Below, one piece after another: positions 13,206 through 24,968 of a DNA stretch of 64,000 nt (positions are counted from its first letter, which is position 1; each line of letters begins with the position of its first letter). Below the pieces are notes generated by a model that was not told the DNA's origin, did not search any database, and was given only the letters and a program-made list of their open reading frames with translations. The stretch lies in contig CALNHX010003324.1 of NCBI GenBank assembly GCA_940337035.1, positions 1 through 64,000 on the forward strand, in the 5' to 3' direction. The stretch is from Agriotes lineatus (Eukaryota > Arthropoda > Insecta > Coleoptera > Elateridae). Both the position numbers and the translations under genes were made by a program.

Positions 13206-13979
13206 AGGTAAATCTGTCATTCAAATGGCGAATTGTGCAAGTAAACCGATCTGAACAACTCGCATAAGATAACTCATTTTTCGAGTTTCGAGATTAGCCA
13301 GTTTGAAAATAATAGCCTTATAGATTGATCAGTAAATCATTAGTATATTGTAATGGTATGATGCGTACATTCTGGTTGCATAGCCAACTTACGAATGTTA
13401 ATAAAAGATTTATAGACCCAGAATTAGTATTGCATTTATCGCAACAATAAATCACTTGTAAACATTGATAATTACATAAACATGATTAGCAATAACTGTA
13501 ATTAATTAACAGAGGTTAGTAACTGTATAAAACAATATTGTCATGGTTGTGATCAGCTTGTTGTCAAATTTGTGCTCAGTATGGCAAATGTAGCTAAGTT
13601 TACGATGACTGAGAGACTAATTGTGTAACGTCAGGACACAATAACGAAGTCGCTTTAGTACAAAGGTGTTTCGAGGCTTTACAGAGGTTTAATGCAGCGT
13701 TTGCAGTCATATCGAAATGCCAACAATCGATGATGCAGATAACGGGTTATAAAGCAGTGTAAGAAGGCACAGATTAATGCAAAGAGTATATAAGATGCAA
13801 CCTGAGAATTATTGAAGACTACAAGAATGTGCTAGTGGCTTGTGAATTAGCGTTTATTAACTAAAAGTGGAACTTAAGTAAAAGTGCGACCAACTGTGAG
13901 GATAGAGTTTCATGTATGACATTTACAATAACAATTAAAAATTAAGATCAAGGAATGTACACCTACAGGTAAACAATTA

Positions 13980-14460
13980 TTCTTTTCGCTGTGGTGACCT
14001 AGAGAGTCGTTTGTTAGTGTTTGTTGGAAGCCAAGCCGAAAGATTGAGTGTTGTTTGGCTCCCCGATTTTGATAAACTGTGTTCTCAGTTTACGTGTTAT
14101 TTATTTTCCTGTGTGCGGAGACCAGCTGTTATTAAATTGGCAGTATTCCAAAGTGTAGTTCCAGAGTAAATTGGACCTGGAGCTTAGCTTGTGTGAGATC
14201 GTCTTCGAAGCTGAGATTTAACAAAATTGGGAACTGCGAGAAGCGGGCAGCAAGGTGCAGGGCCTAGAGGAGGCTTGGTTCGTGATCTAGAGGTACGCAA
14301 TAGCAGCTGCAATATTTCCAGTAAGCAAATACAAGCTTGGCGTCCTTTCGCGGAGACCCAAAGCGGTATCGGCGTTTCTTGGAGAAAAAACAAATACGAG
14401 TGGTCGTCCTTTTGCACTTGAAAAACAAATTCCAGGTTAGCCAAATTACTTGATTCTTAT
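13980..14460. other. Mixed-composition stretch, possible non-coding exon
   Basis: This part is less AT-rich than its surroundings. It includes the purine-rich GAACTGCGAGAAGCGGGCAG at 14231 and a possible donor (GAG then GTACGC) at 14290. ORFs on both strands (64 and 86 codons) have no recognisable product. I see no supporting splice acceptor or homology. From 14460 to 16430 nothing can be supported. Confidence 0.2.
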
Positions 14461-16432
14461 AACAGCATTGTTACAATTTACCTGAGGTAAACTGATTGAT
14501 CGTTGGTTAATTTATTTTCACATTACGTTGATTTTTGTGTTTCGAATCGCTTTCTTTGGGACTAATATTTTGTGGTTATCGGTCATTCGTTAGAATCGAG
14601 CATTTTTCATACAATGGTTAAATTTATCAACAGTGTAATAACCTTACCCTACAGATAAGAGGGTCTAATTGCTAGCCGGCGCATAAGTTTTAATAAGTTG
14701 CAAATAAGTGAAATATAGAGAGAGCAACATACCTTTACTATAGTAAAACATAAATAAATAATCATATTTTTAATTAGCCACAGAGAGAGGCAATATAAAA
14801 TTCAAACTAAGCTTTGTTGTAGTTGGGTGATCAACTTTTCTTTATTTATTATAATACAAAAATTACATTTAACCATAATAATAAACATTAAATAAAGGCT
14901 GATCAACAAAATATATAAAATTCAGTCACATGTTACAAACAGATTAACTTTGAAAATCAAACCCGGAGTAAGTCATAGGAAGTTTCGGAGATATGGGTTT
15001 TATAAGCTGACGTTTGAAATCAATGTATGTGTTAGATAAACGACATTTGTGGTCAAGCTCTCGGCGAAATTTACACACATACAGTTAGTGCGCCTGGTGA
15101 AAAAGGCTTATATATACGAGTATACTAGTATATAGATAACAATAGCCACTAAGCTTCGGTATAACTAATGGTCAAGCTAGTTTCAGTGATACTCAATATA
15201 TTCAGCGACCTAAGTTAGTTTCAGAAGTATTGGAAAACTTTCGGTTTCTATATACTCAAGTTAACAAAAGCCACATCCCGGATTTGTTAAACAATTCGGC
15301 GGCTTGAAAGAAAAGTTCATGATAATCTGCATTACACTTCAAGCGCTGACTGAAAAGTAAATATTAAAATTAGTATCTGTTATTAAATACTGCCTAGTTT
15401 ATATCAGTTTGGTGTACGTACTTTAAAATAGCGTGTGAATGGCAAGCAAGGATGATAATGTAATTAGATGTGAACACAGCGCTGAGCCAGTAATTTATAT
15501 TATCATCTCCAAGAAAGCACACCCCATAAAATGGTGATAATTAAGAGCCTACATTATTCAGCTTCAAAACGTAAAAGCTTTTACTCTCGGAAGACGTAAA
15601 ACTTGGATAAAGATTTAACCAAAATTAAACCGCATAATTAGTTATTGCGCAACTGGGGTGTCGGCCGTAAGATTTTTTAGTTTATATCGTTTCAAAAAAA
15701 AACTCAATCAAAAGCATGAATTACTTATTGCTGTAACCATACTGCCACTGTATTTGGGGATAGATTAAGCAGCTTTTGCATGAAATTAGACGATTAAGAA
15801 CTTGTAACTGTGTAACTCATTATGCAACTTCCGCGATACCGCCGATAGCTAACTGCACTAATATTCAAATTAGTTAGAGAACGTCTTGTTAAATTCTTCG
15901 TGCAGCTAGAGACGACAGTTTGCAAAACTACGTTAGTGCAGCGCTTACTTGTATTAACAGCACAACAGAGACATTAGTTTCAATTTTCAATCCAAAAGAA
16001 CCATTAACTCTAGTTATAAACTGTCCGTTAAAATGGAGCAAAATGTCAGCTTTAATACGAAAAATCGTCAATTTAAACAAGCTCGATTGAACTTGATAAA
16101 TATACGGTGACCATCCATGCATGACGGGCAACCATTGCTTAACGTAGTTTAGGTAATGCGAAGACGAGGATGGGTAAGAAAGGCTTGCAAATATTTCATT
16201 ATGCGACAGTTCTGTTCTACTGTTTTAAACGGATGCATGTTAAAGTCCACCAAAAGCGTTTATATAAAAGTTTATATTGCGTTGCTCTACACAACGCCCG
16301 AGAAAATGTCTGCCACCATTACTAATGAATTGAACTAAGCTTAAAAGCGATAAAGGTTCTATGGGTAGTGGTTCCTATAATAACGTATTGGGGAAAAAGG
16401 CTTTAACACGTTTTTTATTGATTGTGTAAATA

Positions 16433-17960
16433 AACTGCTGGACAAAATTATCGCATCACAAAAAAATTGTTCTAAAAACTATTTTGTTTATATTATTATA
16501 AGGGTATTAGAGCTTTGCAATAGTAAAAAGGACTATTATAAAAGACTAGTGGAAATTTATTGCGTATTTGAGGAAAAATAACAAAACTTTATAACGATCT
16601 TAAAATCTGAAAAATAATAAACAACAAATTTGAAACACAAAACACAAAGAAAACTGTACACACATTATTTTAATAGCGTGTCACGCCTCCTCTTGCTCTC
16701 ACTATTTCATTGAGCCTTCTAGGCATTGACTGAATTACACGGACAATGTATTCCTGAGTAATGTTTTCCCATTTCTCTTGTAGAGCCATTTCAAGTCTCT
16801 TAAAGTTGTGGGACGATGTACACGAGTTCGAAGGCGTCTTTATAGCATGCCCCATACATGTTCTATAACATTAATATCAGGGCTTTTAGCTGGCATAGGC
16901 AAAACATTAATGGCAACTTCTGCAAAGTATTCTCCGACGACGCGAGCAACGTGAGGCCTGGCGTTATCTTGTAAAAGGAGAAACTCTTCCCCAATAAAGG
17001 GCACAAATGTCCTCCACGTACCTTGCAGCAGTCAATGTTCCCCTGGTAATGATGTGCAGCTCGGTACGTGCCGTTAATGATATGCCTCCCTACACCATTA
17101 TGGAGCCTCATCCAAAGGTGACCCTAGGAACCATGGTGCGTTCTAAATAACGTTCTCCTCTGGGTCTCCATACTCTTTGGCGCCCATCTGGCAAATGTAG
17201 AGCGACACGGGACTCATCTGTAAAAATGACATGTGCCCATTCTTCCATTGTCCAGTGGGCATAATCTCTGGCAAATCTTAATCTGGCAGCTTTGTGAGCC
17301 CTGGTGAGAAGAGGTTCTTTGGCAGGTCGTCTAGTAGCCATGTTACCTTGCTTTAGCCTTCTTCTGACAGGTAGTGACGACACTGCTACATTCCGTGCCC
17401 TTCGTAGCTCACCCCTAAGCTGATTGCTAGTTTGAAATCGATCTCGAGACACAGTCAAGCGAATAAAACGGTCGTCCCTTCCTTGGGTACATCTTGGACG
17501 TCCTTGCCCTCCTCTTCTTGTGTTACTTTCAGTCTCCCTGAATCGTCTCAATATTCGAGGGACAGTAGATTGGTTCACACCGAGCCGATCTGCAATATTT
17601 CGCTGGCTTAAGCCTAATAACTCAGCATACACGATGGCTCTGCTTGCATTAATTTCCGAAACATAACGTTGTGCATTCATATTGATTAGTTTTTCTGCAA
17701 TTTTGCAAAAAAATCGAAATGCCGGTGCATTAAATTTTGTTTCTGCACGATGTACAGGCAAACTGATACATGAGAGCAATTTGACATTATTCAGATTTTT
17801 CCCTGCACTCGATGCAATTGTTTCGGTTTGGTGTTGTTTGGTCGCTAGGATGGGCCAACTACACTTTACGATAACAAATCGAAACAACTGCATCTGTTCT
17901 GAAAAGATTAGAGACCTTTATGACCTTTTTTTTGTGATGCGATAATTTTGCCCAGCAGTT
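16433..17960 (-). mobile_element. Tc1-family transposon, full length but dead
   Basis: The terminal inverted repeats are about 36 bp (16433-16468 and 17925-17960): AACTGCTGG(A/G)CAAAATTATCG at the ends, with one mismatch before an A-run. Both sides are flanked by TA (16431-16432 and 17961-17962), the Tc1/mariner target duplication. The 1.53-kb body carries a single transposase gene on the minus strand. The near-identical repeats suggest a fairly recent insertion, although the gene has several lesions. Confidence 0.92.
16675..17680 (-). pseudogene. Tc1-like DD34E transposase, disrupted
   Basis: The likely start is the Met at 17680 (MNAQRYVSEIN). An HTH follows (LLGLSQRNIADRLGVNQSTV), then GRPR inside GQGRPRC, then a second DNA-binding part. 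The catalytic core shows VIFTDES (first Asp), LQDNARPHVA near 16965 (second Asp, in another frame) and SPDINVIEHVWG near 16885 (Glu). The spacing fits DD34E. Lesions are a TGA after VTFG near 17108, a TAG in place of Trp in the SIMVWGG block, a frameshift between 17108 and 16980, and a TAA after VWGML at about 16850. An upstream extension to 17893 is open but is not part of the family protein. Confidence 0.9.
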
Positions 17961-18179
17961 TATTTGGAAAAGATCATTATTGCATTACTATAAGGAGGTT
18001 TAAAAATTGTTAAGCCATTTTGCCGTCGGCAGTAATTTAATTTACATTTCGCGCCTTTAGGGTAGCTTATTTATATGTAAAACCCGTTTCCCGCCATTTA
18101 AGCGTTTTATCACAAAAACTCACAGGCGCAAAATCACTTCTTGCTCATTTGAATTAGAACACCCTGTAGTTTAGCGCAA

Positions 18180-19860
18180 CTGTCTCGATTTAGTCGTTTC
18201 AAGCCACCCTTTATAGTGCACGTGGCTTTAGTTCCGCAACGCTGGTTTCAGGCGTGTTAAGAATTCTCGTTGGAGCAAATGAGATGGCCTCTGGTTTTCC
18301 TCGTTACGCCGACATTAATTTGTTTTTGGCCGTCTGGCTTCTTGCGCGCTGATTGGCGGACAGCTTTTGGCGGTTGAGACGCGCTTGGCTGGAATTGTTT
18401 TGGACGGTTTCTGGCAGTTAGTTAGAAGCCAGCTACAGTTTTGAACGTGTTCTGTTGGTGCAGTTTTCTGCTAGAAAGGTTTTGCGGGAGCGGTTCCGCC
18501 GCCCCCTTCGGCCGATGGGAGTCGTCGGGTGGCGGCACAGCTTTTGTTTTGAATGGACTGGTACCGCGTGGCATGGCTTTGGTTTCGCAGAAAGTTCGGT
18601 TTCATTAATTAGGCCGTGATTCGTGTGCCGTTACAGCGATTGTTGATATCGTGAATTTTTGTGACTTTGTTGAGACGTTGTCCAGCTGTACGTTTGACAT
18701 TGTTTAGTGTAAGGGGCGTGAGTGTTCGTTGGAATGCCGAGAACGCATGCCTTTAAGTCTCCAATTTGCCGCGGGGTCGCAGACCTCGATTAAGCGCCTT
18801 TTAGGCGGATTCTTCTCGTTAGGGGGACTCATTTAGCAGTGGTTTGTACCGGCGAAGCTGTCATGTCGTTCTGCCTCCCGTTCGCACTTCGTATTACATG
18901 TCGCTGTGAAGATAAATCTCCATGCGTCCGGCTCACAGCCTCCCGCCAAGTTGTCACAGTATTTGCTTCCCGTCTCGTCCAAATATGCAGTATCTGAGGC
19001 GGTGGTCGCTACAGCGACAAAGGACGTCAGTACGGCACAGTCCAATGTCTGTATTACTTAATAACGTTTGTTCGTGCAGTTTGATATTGATACGGTGTTT
19101 TGCGTCGAATTAGCGAACAGTTGTGTTCTTTTACTGTCAGTTAAGATAGCTTATTTGCATAGAAAGTATTATTCATACCGCTTTACGAAATTATTGTTGT
19201 TTAGCGAACAGAACGGATTGTTCATACCGCTTCACGAAATTATTGTTGTTGTACAGTTTTTAGGTCACTTTCTGATATTAGTTTAAGACGTTGCGCAACC
19301 ATCAAACTGCAGTACCTATTTACACTTTGGGGTTATATGTGCCTTTTTGTATACAGTTTTTAATATTTTGTGTCAATACATGTCATGTCATTTTAAATGT
19401 GGTTTCCTTGTTATTGTGCATGCGCTCTGTGTGGTTTTGTGTTACAGTTGTAAGAAGAGTTTGGCCAGTTGCCAAGTGGATTTTCAAAAAGGTAGGTCCA
19501 TTGTTGCTGAACCGGCCTGCTGTCCAGATTACTGCCAAGTGTCGGTTAGAAGGTAGGCCCACCTGATTTCCCGGTTTTTCTCTGGGTCTATCATTATGTT
19601 TTCGTATGTCTATCAAACCGGGTGGCGTCTAATTTACTTTTACCGTTACTTACCGACCCTCTGGCCGTTGCCCTTTGGTAATCTCGTTAAGGACCCGCCC
19701 AGCTCCACTGATGCCTTAGCCGGCCTATCTTGTTGCGGCATGGGTAGCGGCCTAGGAGAACTTTCGTCCCTATTTTGTCGATTATCGCCCGCGCCGGCCG
19801 TTTGGTTGTTGTATGAGCCGGTGCGGTGTCGTAAAGACCGTTTAAGACCGTAACAAAATC
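18180..19860. other. GC-rich region with no recognisable protein
   Basis: CpG-rich blocks lie at 18290-18560, 18700-19040 and 19490-19850. ORFs of 60-91 codons occur in several frames and none is recognised. A 30-bp phrase, TTCATACCGCTT(T/C)ACGAAATT.., occurs twice about 50 bp apart (19172 and 19221). The composition would suit a promoter with 5' non-coding exons, but no exon can be proven. From 17965 to 18180 and 19860 to 20160 nothing is seen. Confidence 0.3.
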
Positions 19861-20164
19861 TTAAATCGGACCAGTAAGCAAGAATTGTTAAGTGACTCCG
19901 AAGAGACTATAAGCAATCACTGTATGCAGCATAAAAGGAATAAACCATATGGTTTCCATAATTCACTGCAAAATTTTTATCTTGATTACTACTTACACAT
20001 GTTGATTCTGAGGATCTCTTTAATGTCGTTCAGTACATTTTTTCTTTCTATTAACTAACAAGATCTGATAAAAATGATGGTATTACTCCAAGGTAATAAA
20101 CAGCCAATACTATTTTCTCTGTTAATACTAGCTCAGTTAAAACCCTAGCTTAATAGAAAATATT

Positions 20165-21557
20165 AATTTATGAATTTGTAAGGTAGATGGGCAATCACTG
20201 GATCTATAATATTTACTCTGATGGGTTTACATATTCACCAGATACTTCTTCCACATTACAAACCCAGAGATAATATCAACTAGGTTAAATGTTTAGCTAC
20301 GTGAAAATAATTACGTTTTTGTCAAGACACATTAAAATTTATTATTAAAAATTGATAAAAGGACGTAACGTTTCGCTAAATCACAAAGTTAGTTTCTTCA
20401 GACAAATATTTCTTTCCAAAAATTAGGACACTTTATATAACAGGATCACATTCTGTTTTAAAATCATCTTGATTTTTTTGGTAGTTCTTAAAAGTTTGTT
20501 GTAAAGTCAAATAAAACTTCTCTTGTAAATTCAGTTATATTCTTTTAAAATGTACTTTTCTTAGTGTTGGATTATGTTGGTTTTAATCCTTGTTGCATGA
20601 AATGCTTGTTTTGAAATTTTATTTTCTCTAAACATTGTTCTCCTTGTTGATACGTTTTATTTAATTTGATAGTATCCCGTTTAGTTTTAGAAGGTATTTA
20701 GTTATTAGGTATTTGCTTTTCTTTGACCTTTTTTTGTCGGCAAAATACGTGTGTTTTTTTTGTTCTTTTTAGTAATTAAAACCTTTATATGCGTAATTTT
20801 GTTAAATAATTAGTGATGTTTCGGTTTCTTATTCTTGTTTAAATGTAATTTGAATGGTCTAAAAATCCCCTCCTTATGTTTTAACCATTATGATCGTTTC
20901 AAATCTCGAGGATGGCCTGTGTTCGTCTAAACACTGACTATTTGTTTTGCAATACTGATTTAATTCGGTGAAACTCTTTCAAACCGTATTAATTGCCTTT
21001 ATTTAAACAATTTATTTTTCCTAAATAGATAGGTATCGAAGTATTAATTATTTGTTGTTCCCTGATCCTAAATAATTGGCGAACATTTTTTGATCACATT
21101 TGATTTTAGAGAACCGTTAGCAGAATTGTTTTGTTTTTTTTTATTTAGTTGTATTAGGATTCAATTTATATTGCACATAGTTCAATGACCTCGATATGCG
21201 ATTATTGGTTATTTTCAATCTTTTATTTTCTTATCCACGTTTATTCTGAACGTATTATATATTCTTAGTTTTTCACTTAAAATTGAAGTTTGGTTATGTT
21301 TTCAAGTTTTGTTATTTTATTAGCTAGTGATTTTTATAGTCTATTATACAATTTCTCATTAATTTTTATTTGCGAGCACGTTTTAGTTTTAGTGTCTTGA
21401 CAAAAACGTAATTATTTTCACGTAGTTAAACATTTAACCTAGCTGATATTATCTTTCGGTTTGTAATGTGGAAGAAGTGTCTGGTGAATATGTAAACCCA
21501 TCAGGGTAAACATTATAGATCCAGTAATTGCTCATCTACCTTACAAATTCATAAATT
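20165..21557. mobile_element. 1.4-kb element with 166-bp terminal inverted repeats
   Basis: Left TIR 20165-20330 begins AATTTATGAATTTGTAAGGT. Right TIR 21392-21557 is its inverted copy. Both contain GTAAACCCATC / GATGGGTTTAC and TTACGTTTTTGTCAAGACAC. The 1.06-kb interior is T-rich on the plus strand and has no ORF of note. On the minus strand the interior carries a hammerhead-like core (20370-20401). No convincing target duplication is visible. It is probably a non-autonomous long-TIR element of unknown superfamily. Confidence 0.85.
20370..20401 (-). ncRNA. Hammerhead-ribozyme-like core motif
   Basis: On the minus strand the sequence reads CTGAAGA, then a short hairpin with CTAA pairing to TTAG, then CGAAACG. 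This is the order CUGANGA - stem II - GAAA that defines the hammerhead catalytic core. Stems I and III were not established and stem II is AU-rich, so activity is doubtful. It may be a relic of a retroelement end incorporated in the surrounding element. Confidence 0.35.
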
Positions 21558-21662
21558 GCACAAAGAGCTGTAAAACAAACATTTTAATTTTTCAGAAAAT
21601 ATTAAGTTAAAATGATCCACTTAGTAGTTGAATTTTTCAATTAAGCTAAAGTACAATCAAAT

Positions 21663-21803
21663 TATTTTCATCTAGTGTGGCTAGTATGCTTATTGATGCA
21701 ACTACGTTTACACTTAAATTCCAAACGACATTTGATTTTTAAGAGGTTTATAGTTGCATTCATAAAGTAGAAACTATTCCATAGCCATACTAAATGAAAA
21801 TAC
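21663..21803. mobile_element. Small MITE (copy 1; related copy at 45060)
   Basis: The ends are inverted: ATTTTCATCTAGTGTGGCTA on the left against ATTTTCATTTAGTATGGCTA on the other strand at the right. Inside are GATGCAACTACG and TATAGTTGCATTC, another inverted pair. The same arrangement occurs at 45060-45226. The element is about 140 bp and non-coding. Confidence 0.75.
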
Positions 21804-22107
21804 CGAATAATCGATATCTAGTAGCATGTGGCTTGTATAATTCCAAGGACTATAAGTTCTAAGACAACTTCCCATTCCCTATAAAGCTGTTGTAAGCTCA
21901 GTAATTATGGCGTCAATCAATGACAAAATTCCAACCTTGACAAACGGGTTAAATTGTATTAGTCATCAGTTTGTAAAAGATTGGGAAAATGTGTGAGGAA
22001 TTATAGTTTTATTAAAACGGAAACTAATTATTGTTAGTTGTTGCTGGTGTTCCGTCACGTCACAACCATGTAATTGTCATTTTCAAAAGACTGCGTTAAC
22101 AAAAAGC

Positions 22108-22235
22108 TTTTCTCAATTTAAAGTTGATTAGTCGCAATTTGCAGTTGTTTATTCTCAAATTGAAATTGTTTATTTCATTTTAAAATTGTTTATTCCCACT
22201 TTGAATTTGATTAGTCCCAATTTGAAGTTGAAAAG
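22108..22235. repeat. ~21-bp minisatellite, about six decayed units
   Basis: Repeating phrases of the form (T)CNCAATTTGAAATTGTTTATT follow one another six times with drift, for example CAATTTGCAGTTGTTTATTC, CAAATTGAAATTGTTTATTT and CACTTTGAATTTGATTAGTC. There is no coding sense. From 21810 to 22105 nothing else is seen. Confidence 0.7.
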
Positions 22236-22578
22236 GTATAGATTTAAAATTCCTTAGCCCTGTAGAATTTAGCTTTGTTCTGTAATGATAAAAATTATTT
22301 AAGTTTTTATTTTATTTAAACTATATCTGAATATCTATAAAACCATTTAAAACCAAATTTACTAAACTTTTACATCATTGAAAAGAGAAAATAAATATCG
22401 ATCAACTAAGTGGTCTTATAATTTAAAAAAAATAAATATTCGTTTGGTCTGCGTTTTTCAAAAGAAAAGTTAAATATTGGCGGGCTATGGAAAAGGAAAA
22501 ACTAAAAACTTCTACTATTTTTTTAATCTAATGTATATTTATTGAGATATACAGCATATATTATACTTTTCGGATAGC

Positions 22579-22599
22579 ATATATATATATATATATATA
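22579..22599. repeat. (AT)n microsatellite
   Basis: A run of about ten AT dinucleotides, shortly before the 99-bp direct repeats. Confidence 0.9.
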
Positions 22600-22684
22600 C
22601 ACATGTAGAGGGCCATTACGAAGCCAAAATCAATACACTCTGCCTCTTATACCAAGCCCGGCACCTACTTGCGAAGCCCTATTC

Positions 22685-22880
22685 CGGGCTTCGTAAAAAC
22701 TCCATGTATATTGCTCCATTTTTCAATGTTATGTTGTAAATTGCTCAGATTTCAATTTTTTACTTGAGAAGCCTTAATTTGGGCTTCGTAAAAACTCCAT
22801 GTATGTCGCTCTATTTTTCAATGCTATGTTGTAAATTGCTCAGATTTAAATTCTTACGGGGCTTCATATTGATGGAATTT
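22685..22880. repeat. ~99-bp tandem duplication
   Basis: GGGCTTCGTAAAAACTCCAT starts at about 22685 and again at about 22784. Both copies continue through TTTTTCAATG and TATGTTGTAAATTGCTCAGA. A partial third start (GGGGCTTCAT) is at 22858. Upstream CTTGCGAAGCCC / GGGCTTCGT forms a short hairpin at 22671-22692. No ORF is present. From 22880 to 24070 nothing can be supported. Confidence 0.85.
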
Positions 22881-24072
22881 ATTCAAAATATACAGGTTTA
22901 GTTCATAGTAAATTTCTATAGGGGGCGCTGCTCTTTTTCAGTGTATATAAGATATACACATTTGAATGAAATGACCGATTATAGGAGCCAAGTACATACC
23001 GTTAAGCTTGCGAATCCCTAAATTTGGCAACCCTGTTTAATTCTGATTGCAATTATTCGCTGATAGCTGGATTACTTACAATGGCTACACTTATTTTAAA
23101 TTATTATAAGCAGCATTTAAATAAATTAGCGTTGTAGCTTCAGTTCGTCTTTAAAATGATCAATAGTAATACCTCAATGAATTGAGAAATTACTGACAAG
23201 ATTTTGTGTGAACTGTTGTAATAATTCCCGAGTGCGGCGGCAGGAGGGTATTTAACAGCAGACACGAGTGCTTCACAGCACAAAGTTATCTGTGGTTTCT
23301 CAATTTGTGCATTATTATTTTACAAATAAAAGTTAACATCTTAAAAATAGTTTTATCAACGTATAATAACGATAGCAACGACATGTAAATAATTGACATT
23401 CAAAATTTATCGTGATAATATTTCAAACGATAACAACTATCGTGATATTTTTGAAATAGAGACTTGATTTGTTAAACTTAAACAAATAAAGAGTTTCTAT
23501 TGGTTGCAACTGTATGAGGTAAATTTTCTAATTTTATTGAAATAATTTTATTTTTAAATCAACTTTAGTTAACAATTAGGTGTGCCAAAAACCAAAAGTT
23601 GAGTATTAATTAGGATAATGGAAGTCATCGGTCAATTAAATACACAATTTTTTTCCATATTTTGCGAAATAATCGCCCCTCTTTATTATTTACAGTGTAT
23701 TTTTTATTTTGTTAATAGATACTGTCGGCGTATCGACGTTAATTCTTTTATATCAAATTTTCTTAAGTTTTTCTGAGCATCTCTACATTTTGTTAACAAC
23801 CCAGTCCATCTTGGTCTCTATTAAAAACATAATGTTGATAAAGTTTTAAAAGAGCCGTGGGCGGATACCACCACGGCATGAATAAGTGAATTACGAACTG
23901 TTAAATAGCAGATTTGACAACACTTTACCACCCAATCATTAAATACAAAAGTAAAAAAAAATAACTAAAGTCTCTATGGAGAACTACTTTTTTGTGTTAT
24001 TGCAACCCCGTCATCTTTGGTTGGGGCCACTTTTTGCAAGTGCAAGAAAGATAGCTGACAAAAAACTTTTTT

Positions 24073-24853
24073 TATACAAGGTGTAAAAAAAGTCTGGAAT
24101 ATAGCAAATATTTCAAAAACTACCGGAGATGAATTTTTCAAAATTTCGAGACTTATATAGGTAAAAACTGCGCATCTAGCAAGGACAAAACCGTTTCTGT
24201 AACTATACAGGGTTAGTCAGAAAAAATACGAACTTTTGTATTTTAAATTGGACACCCTGTATATTACCGAGGAATCAAATAGTCCTTCAAAAGACAAATT
24301 CAACGATTTAGAATTTGACGGACTTATCTGTCAAAATGACAGATGTGGGGTGACTTAAAGAATAAGGTTTACAACAATAGACCGGTTAATATTGAAGCTT
24401 TAAAGGATCATATTAGAAATGAGATACGTCAAATTCGATGGGATACTTTTGACAACGTCTTACGAGAATTTAAAGACAGTATCCGATCGAATTTGAGGTA
24501 TCTCATTTCTAATATGATCCTTTAAAGCTTCAATATTAACCGGTCTATTGTTGTAAACCTTATTCTTTAAGTCACCCCACATCTGTCATTTTGACAGATA
24601 AGTCCGTCAAACCCTATATCGTTGAATTTGTCTTTTGAAGGACTATTTGATTCCTCGGTAATATACAGGGTGTCCAATTTAAAATACAAAAGTTGGTATT
24701 TTTTTCTGACTAACCCTGTATTGTTACAGAAACGGTTTTGTCCTTCCTAGATGCGCAGTTTTTACCTATATAAGTCTGGAAATTTTGAAAAATTCATCTC
24801 TGCTAGTTTTTGAAATATTTGCTATACTACAGACTTTTTTTACACACTGTATA
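24073..24853. mobile_element. Foldback element with inverted transposase fragments
   Basis: Left arm 24073-24450 and right arm 24479-24853 are inverted copies with a loop of only about 28 bp. The ends are ATACAAGGTGT / ACACTGTAT. Inside each arm are ACAGGGTTAGTCAGAAAAAA and GGACACCCTGTATATTACCG. Reading inward, each arm encodes the same segment, MWGDLKNKVYNNRPVNIEAL followed by KDHIRNEI, the C-terminal block of mariner-like transposases. The element therefore consists of two head-to-head copies of a transposon 3' part. Confidence 0.85.
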
Positions 24854-24968
24854 ACATTTATTAAACTGTTACTTGACATATAAGGGAAATGCATAATATA
24901 AAATATTACATATTGGATATAAGATACTCAATACTTGTTTTCTTATTCAACTGAAAATGTTATATATA

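Noticed and set aside
13580..13830. Possible transposase N-terminus (plus strand)
   Set aside because: Only loose resemblance, multiple stops and no helix-turn-helix that can be defended.
17681..17893. N-terminal extension of the Tc1 transposase ORF
   Set aside because: Family homology starts at MNAQRYVSE; the extension is non-coding transposon sequence that happens to be open.
19291..19853. ORFs of 69-91 codons on both strands
   Set aside because: Products are low in recognisable structure and mutually overlapping; the region is simply GC-rich.
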